From: Halopiger xanaduensis SH-6
GTDB taxonomy: Archaea > Halobacteriota > Halobacteria > Halobacteriales > Natrialbaceae
Direction of reading: 5' to 3'
Length of the DNA: 64,000 nt
NCBI RefSeq assembly: GCF_000217715.1
Contig: NC_015666.1
Location: 1,810,270-1,874,269 of the forward strand
Part shown: piece by piece, positions 55,916 to 64,000 of the stretch
Layout: each line of letters opens with the position of its first letter
Position numbering within the stretch: position 1 is the stretch's first letter
Program-made: the position numbers and the translations under genes
Notes under the pieces: generated by a model
Seen by the model: only the letters and a program-made list of their open reading frames with translations
Database searches by the model: none
What the model was told of the DNA's origin: nothing

Positions 55916-57256
55916 ATGACAGACGACACGACACCGGACCGATCGCGACGGGCGTTCGTCCGCGCGGCGGTCGCGGCCGGCGCGAGCGCCGCGCTCGTCG
56001 GCTGTCTCGAGGACGGGACGACGCTGCAGGCACCCGCCGGCGTCGAAGCGCCGTCGTCGCTCCCCGACCGACAACACGCCTGGAACGACGCGCTCCACGA
56101 GGATCGGGACGGGAACGTCAGCCCGCCCGAACACCACGTCTTCCTCGGGTTGTCGCTCTCGGCGGAGCCGGACGAGACGGCCCGCGAAACCGTGCGAACG
56201 GCGTTGCGAGAAGTCGAGAAAGCGATCGCGTGGGGCCCCGACGGCGTCCTCTTCACGCTCGGGTACACCCCCGCGTACTTCGATCGGTTCGACGCGCCCC
56301 TCGGCGACGCCGTCGACCTTCCGGAGCCGGAGCCGATCCTCGCGCTCACCGCCGAGAGCGACGTGACGGTCGACACGAACGACGCGCTCTTGCACCTCGC
56401 GAGCGACGACGGCGCGGCGGTACTCGCCGTCGAACAGGCCCTGTTCGGCGATCGCGACCGGCTCAACGGCCGTTCGCTGTCGGCGTCGCTCGAGGGCGTC
56501 TTCGACCGGACGGCCCGTCGAACGGGCTTCGTCGGGCCCGGCCTGCCGGCCGATCGACAGGACGGGCTGGACGGCATCCCCGACGGCGAGCCGGTACCCG
56601 ACGAAGCGCCGTTCTTCATGGGGTTTCGATCCGGCTTTCGGGAAAGCCAGGCGACCGAGGACCGGGTAACGATCCGGGAGGGGCCGTTCGCCGGCGGCTC
56701 GACGCAGCACTTCGAAACCCTCGAGCTCGACCTCGAGGTATGGTACGACGAGAGCGACCACGAGCAACGCGTCGCGCGGCTGTTCAGCCCCGCACACGCC
56801 GAACGGGAGGCGGTCGGCGAGGTCGGCGAGCGGCTCGGGACCGAAACCGGCGTCGCGTCGGTCGCCGACGACGTCCGCGACCACGCTCGCGACGAGGGCG
56901 TCGTCGGCCACGCACAGAAGCTCGCTCGAGCCCGGGACGACGGGACGCCGACGCTGCTCCGACGGGACGTGAACACGACCGACGACGACGTCTGCGGCGT
57001 CCACTTCGTCTCCCTGCAACGGGAAATGTCGGAGTTTACCCGCGTCCGGGAGGCGATGCTCGGCGAGGAGTTCGGCCGGTACGGGCTCGGTCCGCGTCAG
57101 GGTAACGGTATCCTCCGGTACCTCCGGGTACGGCGCTGGGGAAGCTACCTCGTTCCGCCGCGGCCCCGCCGGGCGCTCCCGCGACCTGACCCGGACGGTG
57201 AGGACTCCGAAGCGGACGACGCCCCGAAGGAAAAAGACGGTAGCGGCGACGGCTAG
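55916..57256 (+). CDS. Exported DyP-type peroxidase-like protein
   Basis: A 446-aa protein with a Tat-type signal (RSRRAFVRAA, then a hydrophobic run and VGC at the end) and a DyP-like body: GFVGPGLPADRQDGLDGIPD (residues about 203-222, G-x2-D-G type), FFMGFRSGF, and a probable proximal-haem segment GSTQHFETLELDLEVWYDES. C-terminal LLRRDVNTTDDDVCGVHFVS and ending polar tail. DyP family assignment is from motif order; the haem ligand needs confirmation. Co-transcribed with the amine-oxidase-like gene. Confidence 0.7.
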   Translation: MTDDTTPDRSRRAFVRAAVAAGASAALVGCLEDGTTLQAPAGVEAPSSLPDRQHAWNDALHEDRDGNVSPPEHHVFLGLSLSAEPDETARETVRTALREVEKAIAWGPDGVLFTLGYTPAYFDRFDAPLGDAVDLPEPEPILALTAESDVTVDTNDALLHLASDDGAAVLAVEQALFGDRDRLNGRSLSASLEGVFDRTARRTGFVGPGLPADRQDGLDGIPDGEPVPDEAPFFMGFRSGFRESQATEDRVTIREGPFAGGSTQHFETLELDLEVWYDESDHEQRVARLFSPAHAEREAVGEVGERLGTETGVASVADDVRDHARDEGVVGHAQKLARARDDGTPTLLRRDVNTTDDDVCGVHFVSLQREMSEFTRVREAMLGEEFGRYGLGPRQGNGILRYLRVRRWGSYLVPPRPRRALPRPDPDGEDSEADDAPKEKDGSGDG

Positions 57257-57295
57257 GACGGCGGCGTCCGACGAGAACGCGCGGTCGATTCGGTC

Positions 57296-58018
57296 TCACC
57301 CGGACGGGCGCAGCAGCCGGAACGGTCGGAGCAATCGCCCGCCGACTAACCGAACGGCGGCCCGGAGAAACGGGACGAGTCCCGTATCGCTCTCGTCGAG
57401 GACGTAGCCGTTGCCGACGCGGTCGATCGGTCCCGACTCGCCGCGAGCGTGCTCCGAAAGCACGCGCTCGAGATCGGCTTCGCTCAGCCCGGTTCGCGAC
57501 CGCAATTCCGCCGTCGTCAACGGCCGATCGGCGTCGCGGAGCGCCTTCGTCACGCGGCGATTGTGTCCCGCCATGCGGGCGACCTCGGCTCGCGACGGGT
57601 CGTCGGTGTCGGTATCAGTGTCGGCGTCCGCGTCCGCAGTGGCCCCTCGAGCGTCCGCATCGGCCGATCCCCCGTGTTGCCAGCTGTAGAGCCCGTCGAG
57701 CCAGATCCAGCAGCCGATCGCGAGGAGGGCGCTCCCGAGCCACGGACTGCGCGCTCGCAGTTGCACGACACCGGCGGCGAGCCAGGCGAGGCCGAAGGCC
57801 GTCCACGCGAGCCCCGGCGGCGGATCGAACCGCTCGAGGACGGTCTCGACGATCGGCGTGACTACGACGAGTGCGAGAAAGAGCGCGATCAGATCGGTCG
57901 AAAACCCGACCGCTGAGAAGAGGCCCGCGACAGCGATCGAAACGCCGATATCGACCGGATCGTACCGCTCGCGTATCCAGGGGACGACCTGCTGGAGCAC
58001 GTGTTCTTCGTACGACAC
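57296..58018 (-). CDS. Membrane protein with C-terminal wHTH
   Basis: A 240-aa protein from GTG 58018 (VSYEEHVLQQ...). About four hydrophobic segments cover residues about 25-120 (VSIAVAGLFSAVGFSTDLIA, WLGSALLAIGCWIWL). A Thr/Asp/Ala-rich linker follows, then RVTKALRDADRPLTTAELRS, RTGLSEADLERVLSEH, a winged-helix-like region. This could be a membrane-bound transcription regulator. The alternative ATG at 58120 lies inside the divergent gene's start and was not used. Confidence 0.6.
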   Translation of the reverse strand: MSYEEHVLQQVVPWIRERYDPVDIGVSIAVAGLFSAVGFSTDLIALFLALVVVTPIVETVLERFDPPPGLAWTAFGLAWLAAGVVQLRARSPWLGSALLAIGCWIWLDGLYSWQHGGSADADARGATADADADTDTDTDDPSRAEVARMAGHNRRVTKALRDADRPLTTAELRSRTGLSEADLERVLSEHARGESGPIDRVGNGYVLDESDTGLVPFLRAAVRLVGGRLLRPFRLLRPSG

Positions 58019-58103
58019 GATCGCCCCTAAACGTACCGCCGTGGCGGAACGCGAGCGGGGGTCCGTCCGAACTTCTTTGTAGCCGGTCGTTGGGGCTGTC
58101 ACC

Positions 58104-58382
58104 ATGGCGGAGACGACCACGTATCAGGACGACGTGACGCGCGACGAGGCCGCCGATCTGGTGCAAGAGCTGGCCGCCGAACTGCGCGGCCAGGGCCCCG
58201 CACAGGTACAGGTCGGCAACAAACTGCTGACCCTGACACCGGCGTCGACGCTCGAGTACGATATCGAAGTCGAGGAGCGCTCGCCGATGCTCGGCGGGGA
58301 TCGCGAGGAGATTACGGTCTCGATCGGCTGGGAGGTACCGGAAGGCGGCGACGACCTCGAGGACGACCAGGATATCGAGTAG
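58104..58382 (+). CDS. amphi-Trp domain protein
   Basis: A 92-aa protein: TTTYQDDVTRDEAADLVQEL, VQVGNKLLTLTPASTLEYDI and ITVSIGWEVPE, with the conserved amphipathic Trp near the end and an acidic tail. This matches the amphi-Trp family of short archaeal/bacterial proteins. Role unknown. Confidence 0.8.
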   Translation: MAETTTYQDDVTRDEAADLVQELAAELRGQGPAQVQVGNKLLTLTPASTLEYDIEVEERSPMLGGDREEITVSIGWEVPEGGDDLEDDQDIE

Positions 58383-58488
58383 CACCGCCGGCCCGAATCT
58401 GCGTCGCACACGGATAGCGATCGGTAGCTACCGCACGGAGCAGGGCAGTTGGCAAGACTTAATGGCCACATGCCGTTACACGTAGGTA

Positions 58489-59016
58489 ATGGCTTTTGAG
58501 GACCTGCTCGAGGACCCGGTCATCCAGAAGTACTTGCACGAGTTGGTCGGTCCCAAGGGGATGCCCGTCGCGGCGGCCCCGCCGGACGGCGAAGTGACCG
58601 ACGAGGAGCTCGCCGAGGAGCTCGACCTCGAGTTGAACGACGTGCGGCGCGCGCTGTTTATTCTCTACGAGAACGATCTCGCCAGCTACCGCCGCCTGCG
58701 CGACGAGGACTCGGGCTGGCTCACCTACCTCTGGACCTTCGAGTACGACAACATTCCGGAGAACTTAGAGGAAGAGATGTACCGGCTCCACGACGCCTTA
58801 GAGGAGCGCCAGGAGTACGAACGGAACCACGAGTTCTACCTCTGTGAGATCTGTTCGATCCGGTTCGAGTTCGGCGAAGCCATGGACTTCGGCTTCGAGT
58901 GCCCCGAGTGCGGCTCGCCGCTGGAATCGATGGACAACGACCGGCTCGTCAACGCGATGGACGAGCGCCTCGAGGCCCTCGAGGAGGAACTCAACATCGA
59001 CGGCGCGGACGCCTAA
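58489..59016 (+). CDS. tfe: Transcription factor E (TFE alpha)
   Basis: Archaeal homologue of TFIIE-alpha that stabilises the open promoter complex. The 175-aa protein has an N-terminal winged helix (residues 1-85: FEDLLEDPVIQKYLHELVG, VTDEELAEELDLELNDVRRA) and a zinc ribbon C119-x2-C122 / C138-x2-C141 (FYLCEICSIRFEF, FECPECGSPL). A TATA-like TTAATGG lies upstream. Followed immediately by the DUF2110 and DUF5803 genes. Confidence 0.93.
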   Translation: MAFEDLLEDPVIQKYLHELVGPKGMPVAAAPPDGEVTDEELAEELDLELNDVRRALFILYENDLASYRRLRDEDSGWLTYLWTFEYDNIPENLEEEMYRLHDALEERQEYERNHEFYLCEICSIRFEFGEAMDFGFECPECGSPLESMDNDRLVNAMDERLEALEEELNIDGADA

Positions 59017-59020
59017 TCGA

Positions 59021-59695
59021 ATGGTCGTACTCGCAACCAAACTGTACGTCGAAGGCGACGCCCGCGAGCGATCGCTCGACTCGCTGCGGTCGCTGGTGAA
59101 CAACGAGATCGGCGACCTCGAAGTCGAGTTCGAACTCGGCGTGCGCCACGACGACTTCCCCTCGGTCACGATCGAGGGCGAGGACGCCACCGTCGCGCGC
59201 AACGTCCTCCGCGAGGAGTTCGGCGAGATCGTCCCCGATCTCGAGGCCGGCGAAACCTACGTCGGCACGCTCGAGTCGTGGGACGACGAGGGGTTCGTCC
59301 TCGACGCCGGACAAGCGGTGCGGATTCCGGCCGACGAACTCGATCTGGGTCCCGGCTCCCCGACGCAGATTCGGGAGCGGTTCGGACTCGTCCAGCACGT
59401 GCCGCTGCGATTCGTCTACGGCGGAGAGGGCGAGGCGTCGACCCTCGCCGACGAGGAAGTCGACCGCCTCTTCGAGTGGACCCGCGGCGACGGGCGGCTC
59501 AACGTCAACAGCGCCACGCGGGCGGAGGTCCGCGCGACGCTCAACCGCGCGGGCCACGCCCAGGACTACGTCACCGTCGAACGGCTCGGACTCCTCGAGC
59601 AGAGCGTGATCTGTACCGACGATACGGACCCGCCGGGGCTGCTGGCCAGCGTCGGCGAGTACCTCCCGGCGGAACTGCGCTGCGTCGTTCCCTAA
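59021..59695 (+). CDS. DUF2110 family protein
   Basis: A 224-aa protein beginning MVVLATKLYVEGDARERSLD and with GTLESWDDEGFVLDAGQAVR, RLNVNSATRAEVRATLNRAG and a C-terminal RLGLLEQSVICTDDTDPPG. Characteristic of haloarchaeal DUF2110, often next to tfe. It starts 4 bp after tfe and 1 bp separates it from the next gene. The role is unknown. Confidence 0.85.
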   Translation: MVVLATKLYVEGDARERSLDSLRSLVNNEIGDLEVEFELGVRHDDFPSVTIEGEDATVARNVLREEFGEIVPDLEAGETYVGTLESWDDEGFVLDAGQAVRIPADELDLGPGSPTQIRERFGLVQHVPLRFVYGGEGEASTLADEEVDRLFEWTRGDGRLNVNSATRAEVRATLNRAGHAQDYVTVERLGLLEQSVICTDDTDPPGLLASVGEYLPAELRCVVP

Positions 59696-59696
59696 C

Positions 59697-60467
59697 ATGA
59701 ATCGCCGGCTCGTTCTCGCGGTGCTCGCAGTCGGACTGCTCGCCGGTACAGCGGGCTGTACGGGATTCTTCGGCGGCATCTCCGACGAACAACTCGATCA
59801 GAACGCGAGCTACGACGATCTGCGCGACAGCGAGGCCAACGTCACGGTCGACGTCGAGGGCGGCGGCATCATCAGCGACGGCGAGTTCCGCGCCGTCTAC
59901 GACCTCAACGACACCGAGGAACTGTCGCTGTACCGGTCGCAACTCTACCGCGACGAGGCGCTCGACGTCCGCGGCGTCCGGTACTGGTACCCCAACGGGA
60001 CGGAAGTGACCGGCTCCGAACTCAACGTTGAGCAGGACCGCTCGAGCACGCAGGTCCGGGTGCCCGACGGAAACGGGACGCTCGCGTTCTCGGGCGACGC
60101 GGGCCGGCGAACCTTCCAGCTGCCGGCCTACGTCGAAGGATCCTACCGGGTCACCCTGCCGGAGGGCCACCGGACGTCGAACTTCCTGTTCGGCGACGTC
60201 AGCCCCGGCGGCTACGAGCGCGAAATCGTCGACGATCGCGAGCGGCTGACCTGGGAGAACGTCGATAGCCCGCTCTCGCTGCGATACTACCAGACCCGGG
60301 ACATTCCGCTGTTCGCCGGGTTGATCGGTGCGGTCGTGCTGCTCGGCGGCGCCGGCATCGCGTACTACTACCGGCAGATCAAACGACTGCAGGAACAGCG
60401 CGAGGAGATGGGCTTCGACATCGATATCGACGATTCGGACGACGGCCCGCCGCCCGGCATGCGATAA
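59697..60467 (+). CDS. DUF5803 lipoprotein with C-terminal membrane helix
   Basis: A 256-aa protein. Residues 1-21 form a lipoprotein signal with lipobox AGC at C21 (LLAGTAGCTGFFG), an extracellular Asp/Asn-rich beta domain follows, and a C-terminal helix IPLFAGLIGAVVLLGGAGIA near residues 203-222 ends in a charged, acidic cytoplasmic tail. Matches DUF5803. It completes the tfe-DUF2110-DUF5803 cluster. Confidence 0.82.
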   Translation: MNRRLVLAVLAVGLLAGTAGCTGFFGGISDEQLDQNASYDDLRDSEANVTVDVEGGGIISDGEFRAVYDLNDTEELSLYRSQLYRDEALDVRGVRYWYPNGTEVTGSELNVEQDRSSTQVRVPDGNGTLAFSGDAGRRTFQLPAYVEGSYRVTLPEGHRTSNFLFGDVSPGGYEREIVDDRERLTWENVDSPLSLRYYQTRDIPLFAGLIGAVVLLGGAGIAYYYRQIKRLQEQREEMGFDIDIDDSDDGPPPGMR

Positions 60468-60497
60468 TCGCTCGCGTCGGCACGGCGGTCCGCTCTT

Positions 60498-61004
60498 CTA
60501 GCCGTGAATCGCCGTCTCGTCCAGTAGAATCGCGCTCCCGTCCTCGAAGACGAATCGTCCGTCGACGTGTTTCGTGTCGGCCCGCGTCGACTCGAGGTCG
60601 GCCATTCGAACCGTTCTCGTGACGTCGACGCCGTCGACCAGCCAGCCGTAGTAGGCGCCGGTTTCGTCGGTTTCGTCGATGACCAGCAGCATCGGATCGT
60701 CGATCCGCGCGGCCGTTTCCCGCGTCCGCTCCGCGGCGAACACGCGGGGCAGATCGACGACGCGAACGCGCTCGCCGCGGACGGTGACGGTCCCCGCGTT
60801 CCAGGGGTCGTCGGCGTCCTCGAGCGGCGCCGTCTCGGAGAGGCCGAGGACGGAGGCGACGGCGTCGGTGCGGACGCAGTAGCGTTCGGACGCGAGCGAG
60901 AAGGTGAGGACCGTCAGCCGGTCGTCGTCGACGGCGTCCGCACCGTCATCGGCGGCTGCGTCGGGGCCGGGGTCAGGGTCCGCGCGGTCGACAGGGGAGG
61001 TCAT
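60498..61004 (-). CDS. cheW: Chemotaxis coupling protein CheW (divergent)
   Basis: A 168-aa protein; start MTSPVDR, preferred over longer N-termini with no CheW character. After an acidic 27-residue leader, LTVLTFSLASERYCVRTDAV, TVTVRGERVRVVDLPRVFA and LVIDETDETGAYYGWLVDGV show the CheW beta-barrel pattern. It is on the opposite strand to the other che genes and presumably shares the upstream regulatory space with the cheW at 61166. Confidence 0.85.
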   Translation of the reverse strand: MTSPVDRADPDPGPDAAADDGADAVDDDRLTVLTFSLASERYCVRTDAVASVLGLSETAPLEDADDPWNAGTVTVRGERVRVVDLPRVFAAERTRETAARIDDPMLLVIDETDETGAYYGWLVDGVDVTRTVRMADLESTRADTKHVDGRFVFEDGSAILLDETAIHG

Positions 61005-61165
61005 CGTATTCGCTCTCACCATGGAAAGACCCGAAAATAAACGTTGTGCGTCTCGCCGTCTCCTGTTTCGACAGTGGCACGACTGGCTGCGGCTGCGGGA
61101 CACGCCTGCTCCGTCGCCGCGGGAGTCAACGTTTTATCACTGGACTGGGATACACGAACGGATAC

Positions 61166-61858
61166 ATGGCCCCGGACCTCCCCGACAAGCTTCTCGGCAT
61201 CGATATCGACGGTGACGACCGCGCGCAGCAACGGTCCGACGAGTCCGACGACGAGGAAGACCTCGTGCGGCTCGTGCTGTTTACCGTCGGCGAGCACCGA
61301 CTGGCCGTCCCCGTCGACGAGGTTCGCACGACGACGGACCTCCCCGACGAACTGACGTCGGTCCCGCGAACGCCGCCGGCGGTCGAGGGCGTTACCGACC
61401 TCCGCGGCGAGATCACGGCCGTGATCGATCCGTCCGTGCACTTCCCGACGGACGAACACGGAGCGGGCGCCGGCGGCGAGCAGTTGCTGGTCTTCGATCG
61501 CGGCGCCGACGACCAGTCGGCGGCGATCCGAGTCGACGAGGTTCTGGACGTCGAGTCCGTTCCCGAGCGCAACCTCCTCGAGGCGGACGACGTCGCGTCG
61601 CGCGATTTCGAGACCGATCTGCTCGAGCACCCGCTGGTCAGCGTGCTCGCCGAACAGGAGCGGCGGCCGACCCAACGGATCGGGGAGACGGTCGTGTCGC
61701 CGACCGGGGGAGCGGCGGCCGCCGATTCGGTCGGTGAGTCGGACGCAGCGAGCGCGGACGCAACGGACGCAGCGCCGCAGGACGAGCCGGTCGTCGTCGA
61801 ACTCACGCCGGTCGTCGACGTCGACACGCTTTTGTTAGCGGCGGGGCCGCGGTCGTGA
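61166..61858 (+). CDS. cheW: Chemotaxis coupling protein CheW with acidic extension
   Basis: A 230-aa protein. The CheW core at about 33-165: LVRLVLFTVGEHRLAVPVDE, VEGVTDLRGEITAVIDPSVH and VDEVLDVESVPERNLLEA. An Ala/Asp/Ser-rich C-terminal extension follows (about 170-210), ending VVELTPVVDVDTLLLAAG. CheW links receptors to CheA. Two cheW genes in divergent orientation is the striking feature here. Confidence 0.88.
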   Translation: MAPDLPDKLLGIDIDGDDRAQQRSDESDDEEDLVRLVLFTVGEHRLAVPVDEVRTTTDLPDELTSVPRTPPAVEGVTDLRGEITAVIDPSVHFPTDEHGAGAGGEQLLVFDRGADDQSAAIRVDEVLDVESVPERNLLEADDVASRDFETDLLEHPLVSVLAEQERRPTQRIGETVVSPTGGAAAADSVGESDAASADATDAAPQDEPVVVELTPVVDVDTLLLAAGPRS

Positions 61859-61989
61859 CCGGTAACTACTGATCGTGGTAGCCGCGCGGACGGACCGCTT
61901 GCCGTCGTTTTCGTCGGTTATCACGTCTGATAATAGAGAGACAGCATTTATGGTAGTTGTATTTCTACCCGAATTTGGTGTACTAGTGA

Positions 61990-62352
61990 ATGTCGACAGG
62001 GGTGCTCATCGTAGACGACTCACATTTTATGCGGAATCTCCTCCGGCAGATTCTCGAGCAGGAATACCGCATCCTGGGTGAGGCGTCCAACGGGGCTGAA
62101 GCCGTCAAGTTGTACAAGGAACACGATCCCGATATCGTAATGATGGACATCGTGATGCCGAAGTGTAACGGCATCAAGGCGACCGCAGCCATAAAGAAAA
62201 TCGACCCCGACGCTAGCGTTATCATGTGCACGAGCGTCGGACAGCGGGAAAAGATGAAGCTCGCAGTCAAAGCGGGCGCGGACGGCTACGTGACGAAGCC
62301 GTTCGAGGAACCGAGCGTCAGAAAAGCGCTTACGGACGTCACTGCGGCATGA
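61990..62352 (+). CDS. cheY: Chemotaxis response regulator CheY
   Basis: A 120-aa single receiver domain: acidic pair D9-D10 (LIVDDSHFMRN), phosphoacceptor D53 (VMMDIVMP) and K103 in YVTKPFEE. A TATA-like GTATTTCTA at about 61960 lies about 27 nt before the ATG. It ends in an ATGA overlap with cheB. Confidence 0.93.
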   Translation: MSTGVLIVDDSHFMRNLLRQILEQEYRILGEASNGAEAVKLYKEHDPDIVMMDIVMPKCNGIKATAAIKKIDPDASVIMCTSVGQREKMKLAVKAGADGYVTKPFEEPSVRKALTDVTAA

Positions 62353-63689
62353 CGCGAGTACTCGTTGTCGACGACTCGCAGTTCTTCCGGACAGTCGTCG
62401 GCAACGCGCTCAGCGACGCCGATTACGACGTCGAAACGGCCGATACCGGTACCGAGGCGGTCGAAATCGTGAGAGACGCGGCATTCGATCCTGACGTAGT
62501 GACCATGGACGTCGAGATGCCGGACATGAACGGCATCGCGGCCGTCGAGCGGATCATGGCAGCGACGCCGACGCCGGTCATCATGGCCAGCGCGTATACC
62601 GATACGGGTGCGGAGGCGACCCTCGATGCGCTGGAAGCCGGCGCGATCGACTTCCTCCAGAAGCCCGACGGGTCGGGCTCGCGCAACATCGCTCACTTCG
62701 TGGACGACCTCCGCGAGAAGATCGATCGACTGGACGACGTCGACGTGTCGTCCCTCGCCGAGGTCCGACCGACGAGCAGTGAGACGCGCTCGGAATCGAC
62801 CGTTCGTTCTGCATCTCACTCGGACGCTTCTCCTCGCTCTCGCTCGCACTCGCCCGCGGCACGCGCCGACCGCTCGAGTCCGTCGACGGTCGGTACCGCC
62901 GGGACGACGTCGCGAGGTGAGACGGCGGTCGAATCGATCGCACCGGCCGATCTGGAAACGGATACCGACGCGCAACGGACTGCGGCGGCTGTGCCCGAGC
63001 GCAGCGACGATCCGGCGTCCGCGGTCAGTCTCGACAGTGCAGACGACGGAACGCGCGGCCCGACGATCGTCGTCGGCGCCTCGACGGGCGGTCCGAAGAT
63101 CGTCGAACGGCTGCTCCAGCGGCTCCCGATCGGCCTCGACGCGACGGTGCTGATCGTCCAGCACATGCCGGCCGACTTCACCGGGCGATTCGCCGATCGA
63201 CTCGACGCGATGGGGCCGTACGCGGTCAGCGAGGCCGGCGACGGCGACCGGGTCGGCCCCGGCGAGGCGGTCGTTGCACCCGGCAGCGCCCACCTCGAGA
63301 TCGGCGCCGACTTCGGCGACTCGCTTCGCGTCCGCCTCGACGAAGCGCGCCGCGACTACGGGATCCAGCCGGCGATCGACGTCACGATGGAAACGGCCGC
63401 CGACCGCGTCGACGGACCGCTCTGTGGCGTCGTCCTGACCGGCATGGGCGACGACGGCGCCGCCGGCATCGAGGCGATCAAAGCTGCAGGTGGGCGAACC
63501 ATCGCACAGGACGAGGCGACGAGCCCCGTTTTCGGCATCCCCTGTCAGGCGATCGAAACCGGCTGCGTCGATTCGGTCGCTCCCGCCCCCGAGATCGTCG
63601 ACGAGATCATCGCCGCGTTCGCGGACGCGACGCCCGAGCCGGACCCGAACCCGGACCCGGACGCGAAAGCGGGTGACCGCGATGACTGA
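62349..63689 (+). CDS. cheB: Chemotaxis methylesterase CheB
   Basis: A 446-aa protein. Receiver domain (1-125) with phosphoacceptor D54 and KPDG; a long Ser/Arg/Thr-rich linker of about 110 residues (SRSHSPAARADRSSPSTVGT), then the methylesterase domain with the Ser of GASTGGPKIV, His of VQHMPADF and Asp of TGMGDDGAAG forming the catalytic triad. It removes methyl groups from receptors and may also act as a glutaminase. Overlaps cheA start. Confidence 0.93.
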   Translation: MTRVLVVDDSQFFRTVVGNALSDADYDVETADTGTEAVEIVRDAAFDPDVVTMDVEMPDMNGIAAVERIMAATPTPVIMASAYTDTGAEATLDALEAGAIDFLQKPDGSGSRNIAHFVDDLREKIDRLDDVDVSSLAEVRPTSSETRSESTVRSASHSDASPRSRSHSPAARADRSSPSTVGTAGTTSRGETAVESIAPADLETDTDAQRTAAAVPERSDDPASAVSLDSADDGTRGPTIVVGASTGGPKIVERLLQRLPIGLDATVLIVQHMPADFTGRFADRLDAMGPYAVSEAGDGDRVGPGEAVVAPGSAHLEIGADFGDSLRVRLDEARRDYGIQPAIDVTMETAADRVDGPLCGVVLTGMGDDGAAGIEAIKAAGGRTIAQDEATSPVFGIPCQAIETGCVDSVAPAPEIVDEIIAAFADATPEPDPNPDPDAKAGDRDD

Positions 63690-64000
63690 GTACGAGTACT
63701 GGACCGATTTCGTCCAAGAGAGCACGGAGCGAATCACGGAACTGAACAACGCCCTGTTGACCCTCGAGCGCAATCCCGACGACGAGGCGGCGGTGGAGGA
63801 CGTCTTCCGCGTCGCCCACACGCTCAAGGGCAACTGCGGCGCCGCCGGCCTCGAGTCTGCGAGCGAACTCGCACACGCGATCGAGGACCTCCTCGACGCC
63901 GTTCGCGGCGGCGCGCTCGAGGTCTCGCCGGAGCTGATGGACGACATCTTCGACGCCGTCGACGAACTCGAGACGATCATCGAGACCGCCGACGGCGCCG
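63682..64000 (+). CDS. cheA: Chemotaxis histidine kinase CheA, partial (right edge)
   Basis: Open frame from ATG 63682, overlapping the cheB stop (ATGACTGA). The N-terminal Hpt domain is visible: FVQESTERITELNNALLTLE and phospho-accepting H46 in VAHTLKGNCGAAGLES, followed by ELAHAIEDLLDAVRGG. The remaining kinase domains lie beyond the window. Confidence 0.93.
   Translation, partial: MTEYEYWTDFVQESTERITELNNALLTLERNPDDEAAVEDVFRVAHTLKGNCGAAGLESASELAHAIEDLLDAVRGGALEVSPELMDDIFDAVDELETIIETADGA

Overview
The window is a chromosomal segment of a haloarchaeon, most likely a member of the Natrialbales (Natrinema/Haloterrigena-like). The evidence is the high GC content with very frequent CTCGAG-type words, strongly acidic proteins, leaderless genes with a TATA box about 25-30 nt before the start codon, and marker families: transcription factor E, MBF1, archaeal pantoate kinase and phosphopantothenate synthetase, HTH-10 (bacterio-opsin activator type), DUF7344 and HalOD1 regulators. 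Family assignments come from reading motifs; no database search was run.

Layout. 0-5.4 kb: archaeal CoA biosynthesis (pantoate kinase and phosphopantoate--beta-alanine ligase) split by a membrane protein with 13 DUF1508-like repeats. 5.4-10.8 kb: ACR3/BASS transporter, tyrosyl-tRNA synthetase, a DUF305 protein, biotin ligase and small proteins. 10.9-19.1 kb (mostly minus strand): a DUF7344 + HTH-10 regulator pair, UspA, a nucleotide N-hydrolase-like protein, HD hydrolase, amidohydrolase, MFS carrier and a fused cytochrome oxidase subunit I/III. 19.4-25.7 kb: hisC/kinase/CDP-alcohol transferase operon, MBF1, tpiA, a TIR-zinc-ribbon protein, a zinc-finger/J-domain protein. 26-35 kb: ornithine cyclodeaminase family, nirK with a probable regulator, DHH phosphoesterase, Hsp20, DJ-1/PfpI, tRNA-Leu(UAG) with att-like repeats, small membrane and stress proteins.

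35-46.7 kb is an acetate-centred block: antiporter with UspA-like tail, two acetyl-CoA synthetases of equal length (658 aa) flanking an unusual integrase-PAS-GAF-HTH-10 regulator, then a DUF4212 + sodium:solute symporter pair (ActP-like) and UspA. 46.7-52.2 kb is an AT-richer accessory island with two more DUF7344/HTH-10 modules, two HalOD1 proteins, DUF2270, and copies of a short repeat whose ends form an inverted repeat; it looks like laterally acquired or locally duplicated regulatory DNA.

52.2-57.3 kb: cupin, tRNA methyltransferase Trm56, and a paired exported copper-amine-oxidase-like protein and DyP-like peroxidase. 57.3-60.5 kb: membrane/HTH protein, amphi-Trp protein and the tfe-DUF2110-DUF5803 cluster. 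60.5-64 kb: chemotaxis genes (two cheW, cheY, cheB and the start of cheA), cut by the right edge.

The strongest leads for unusual biology are the repeat-associated DUF7344/HTH-10/HalOD1 cassettes, the oxidase lacking the K-channel lysine and threonine, the recombinase-like regulator between the two acs genes, and the oxidase-like/DyP pair whose oxidase partner appears to have lost copper ligands.
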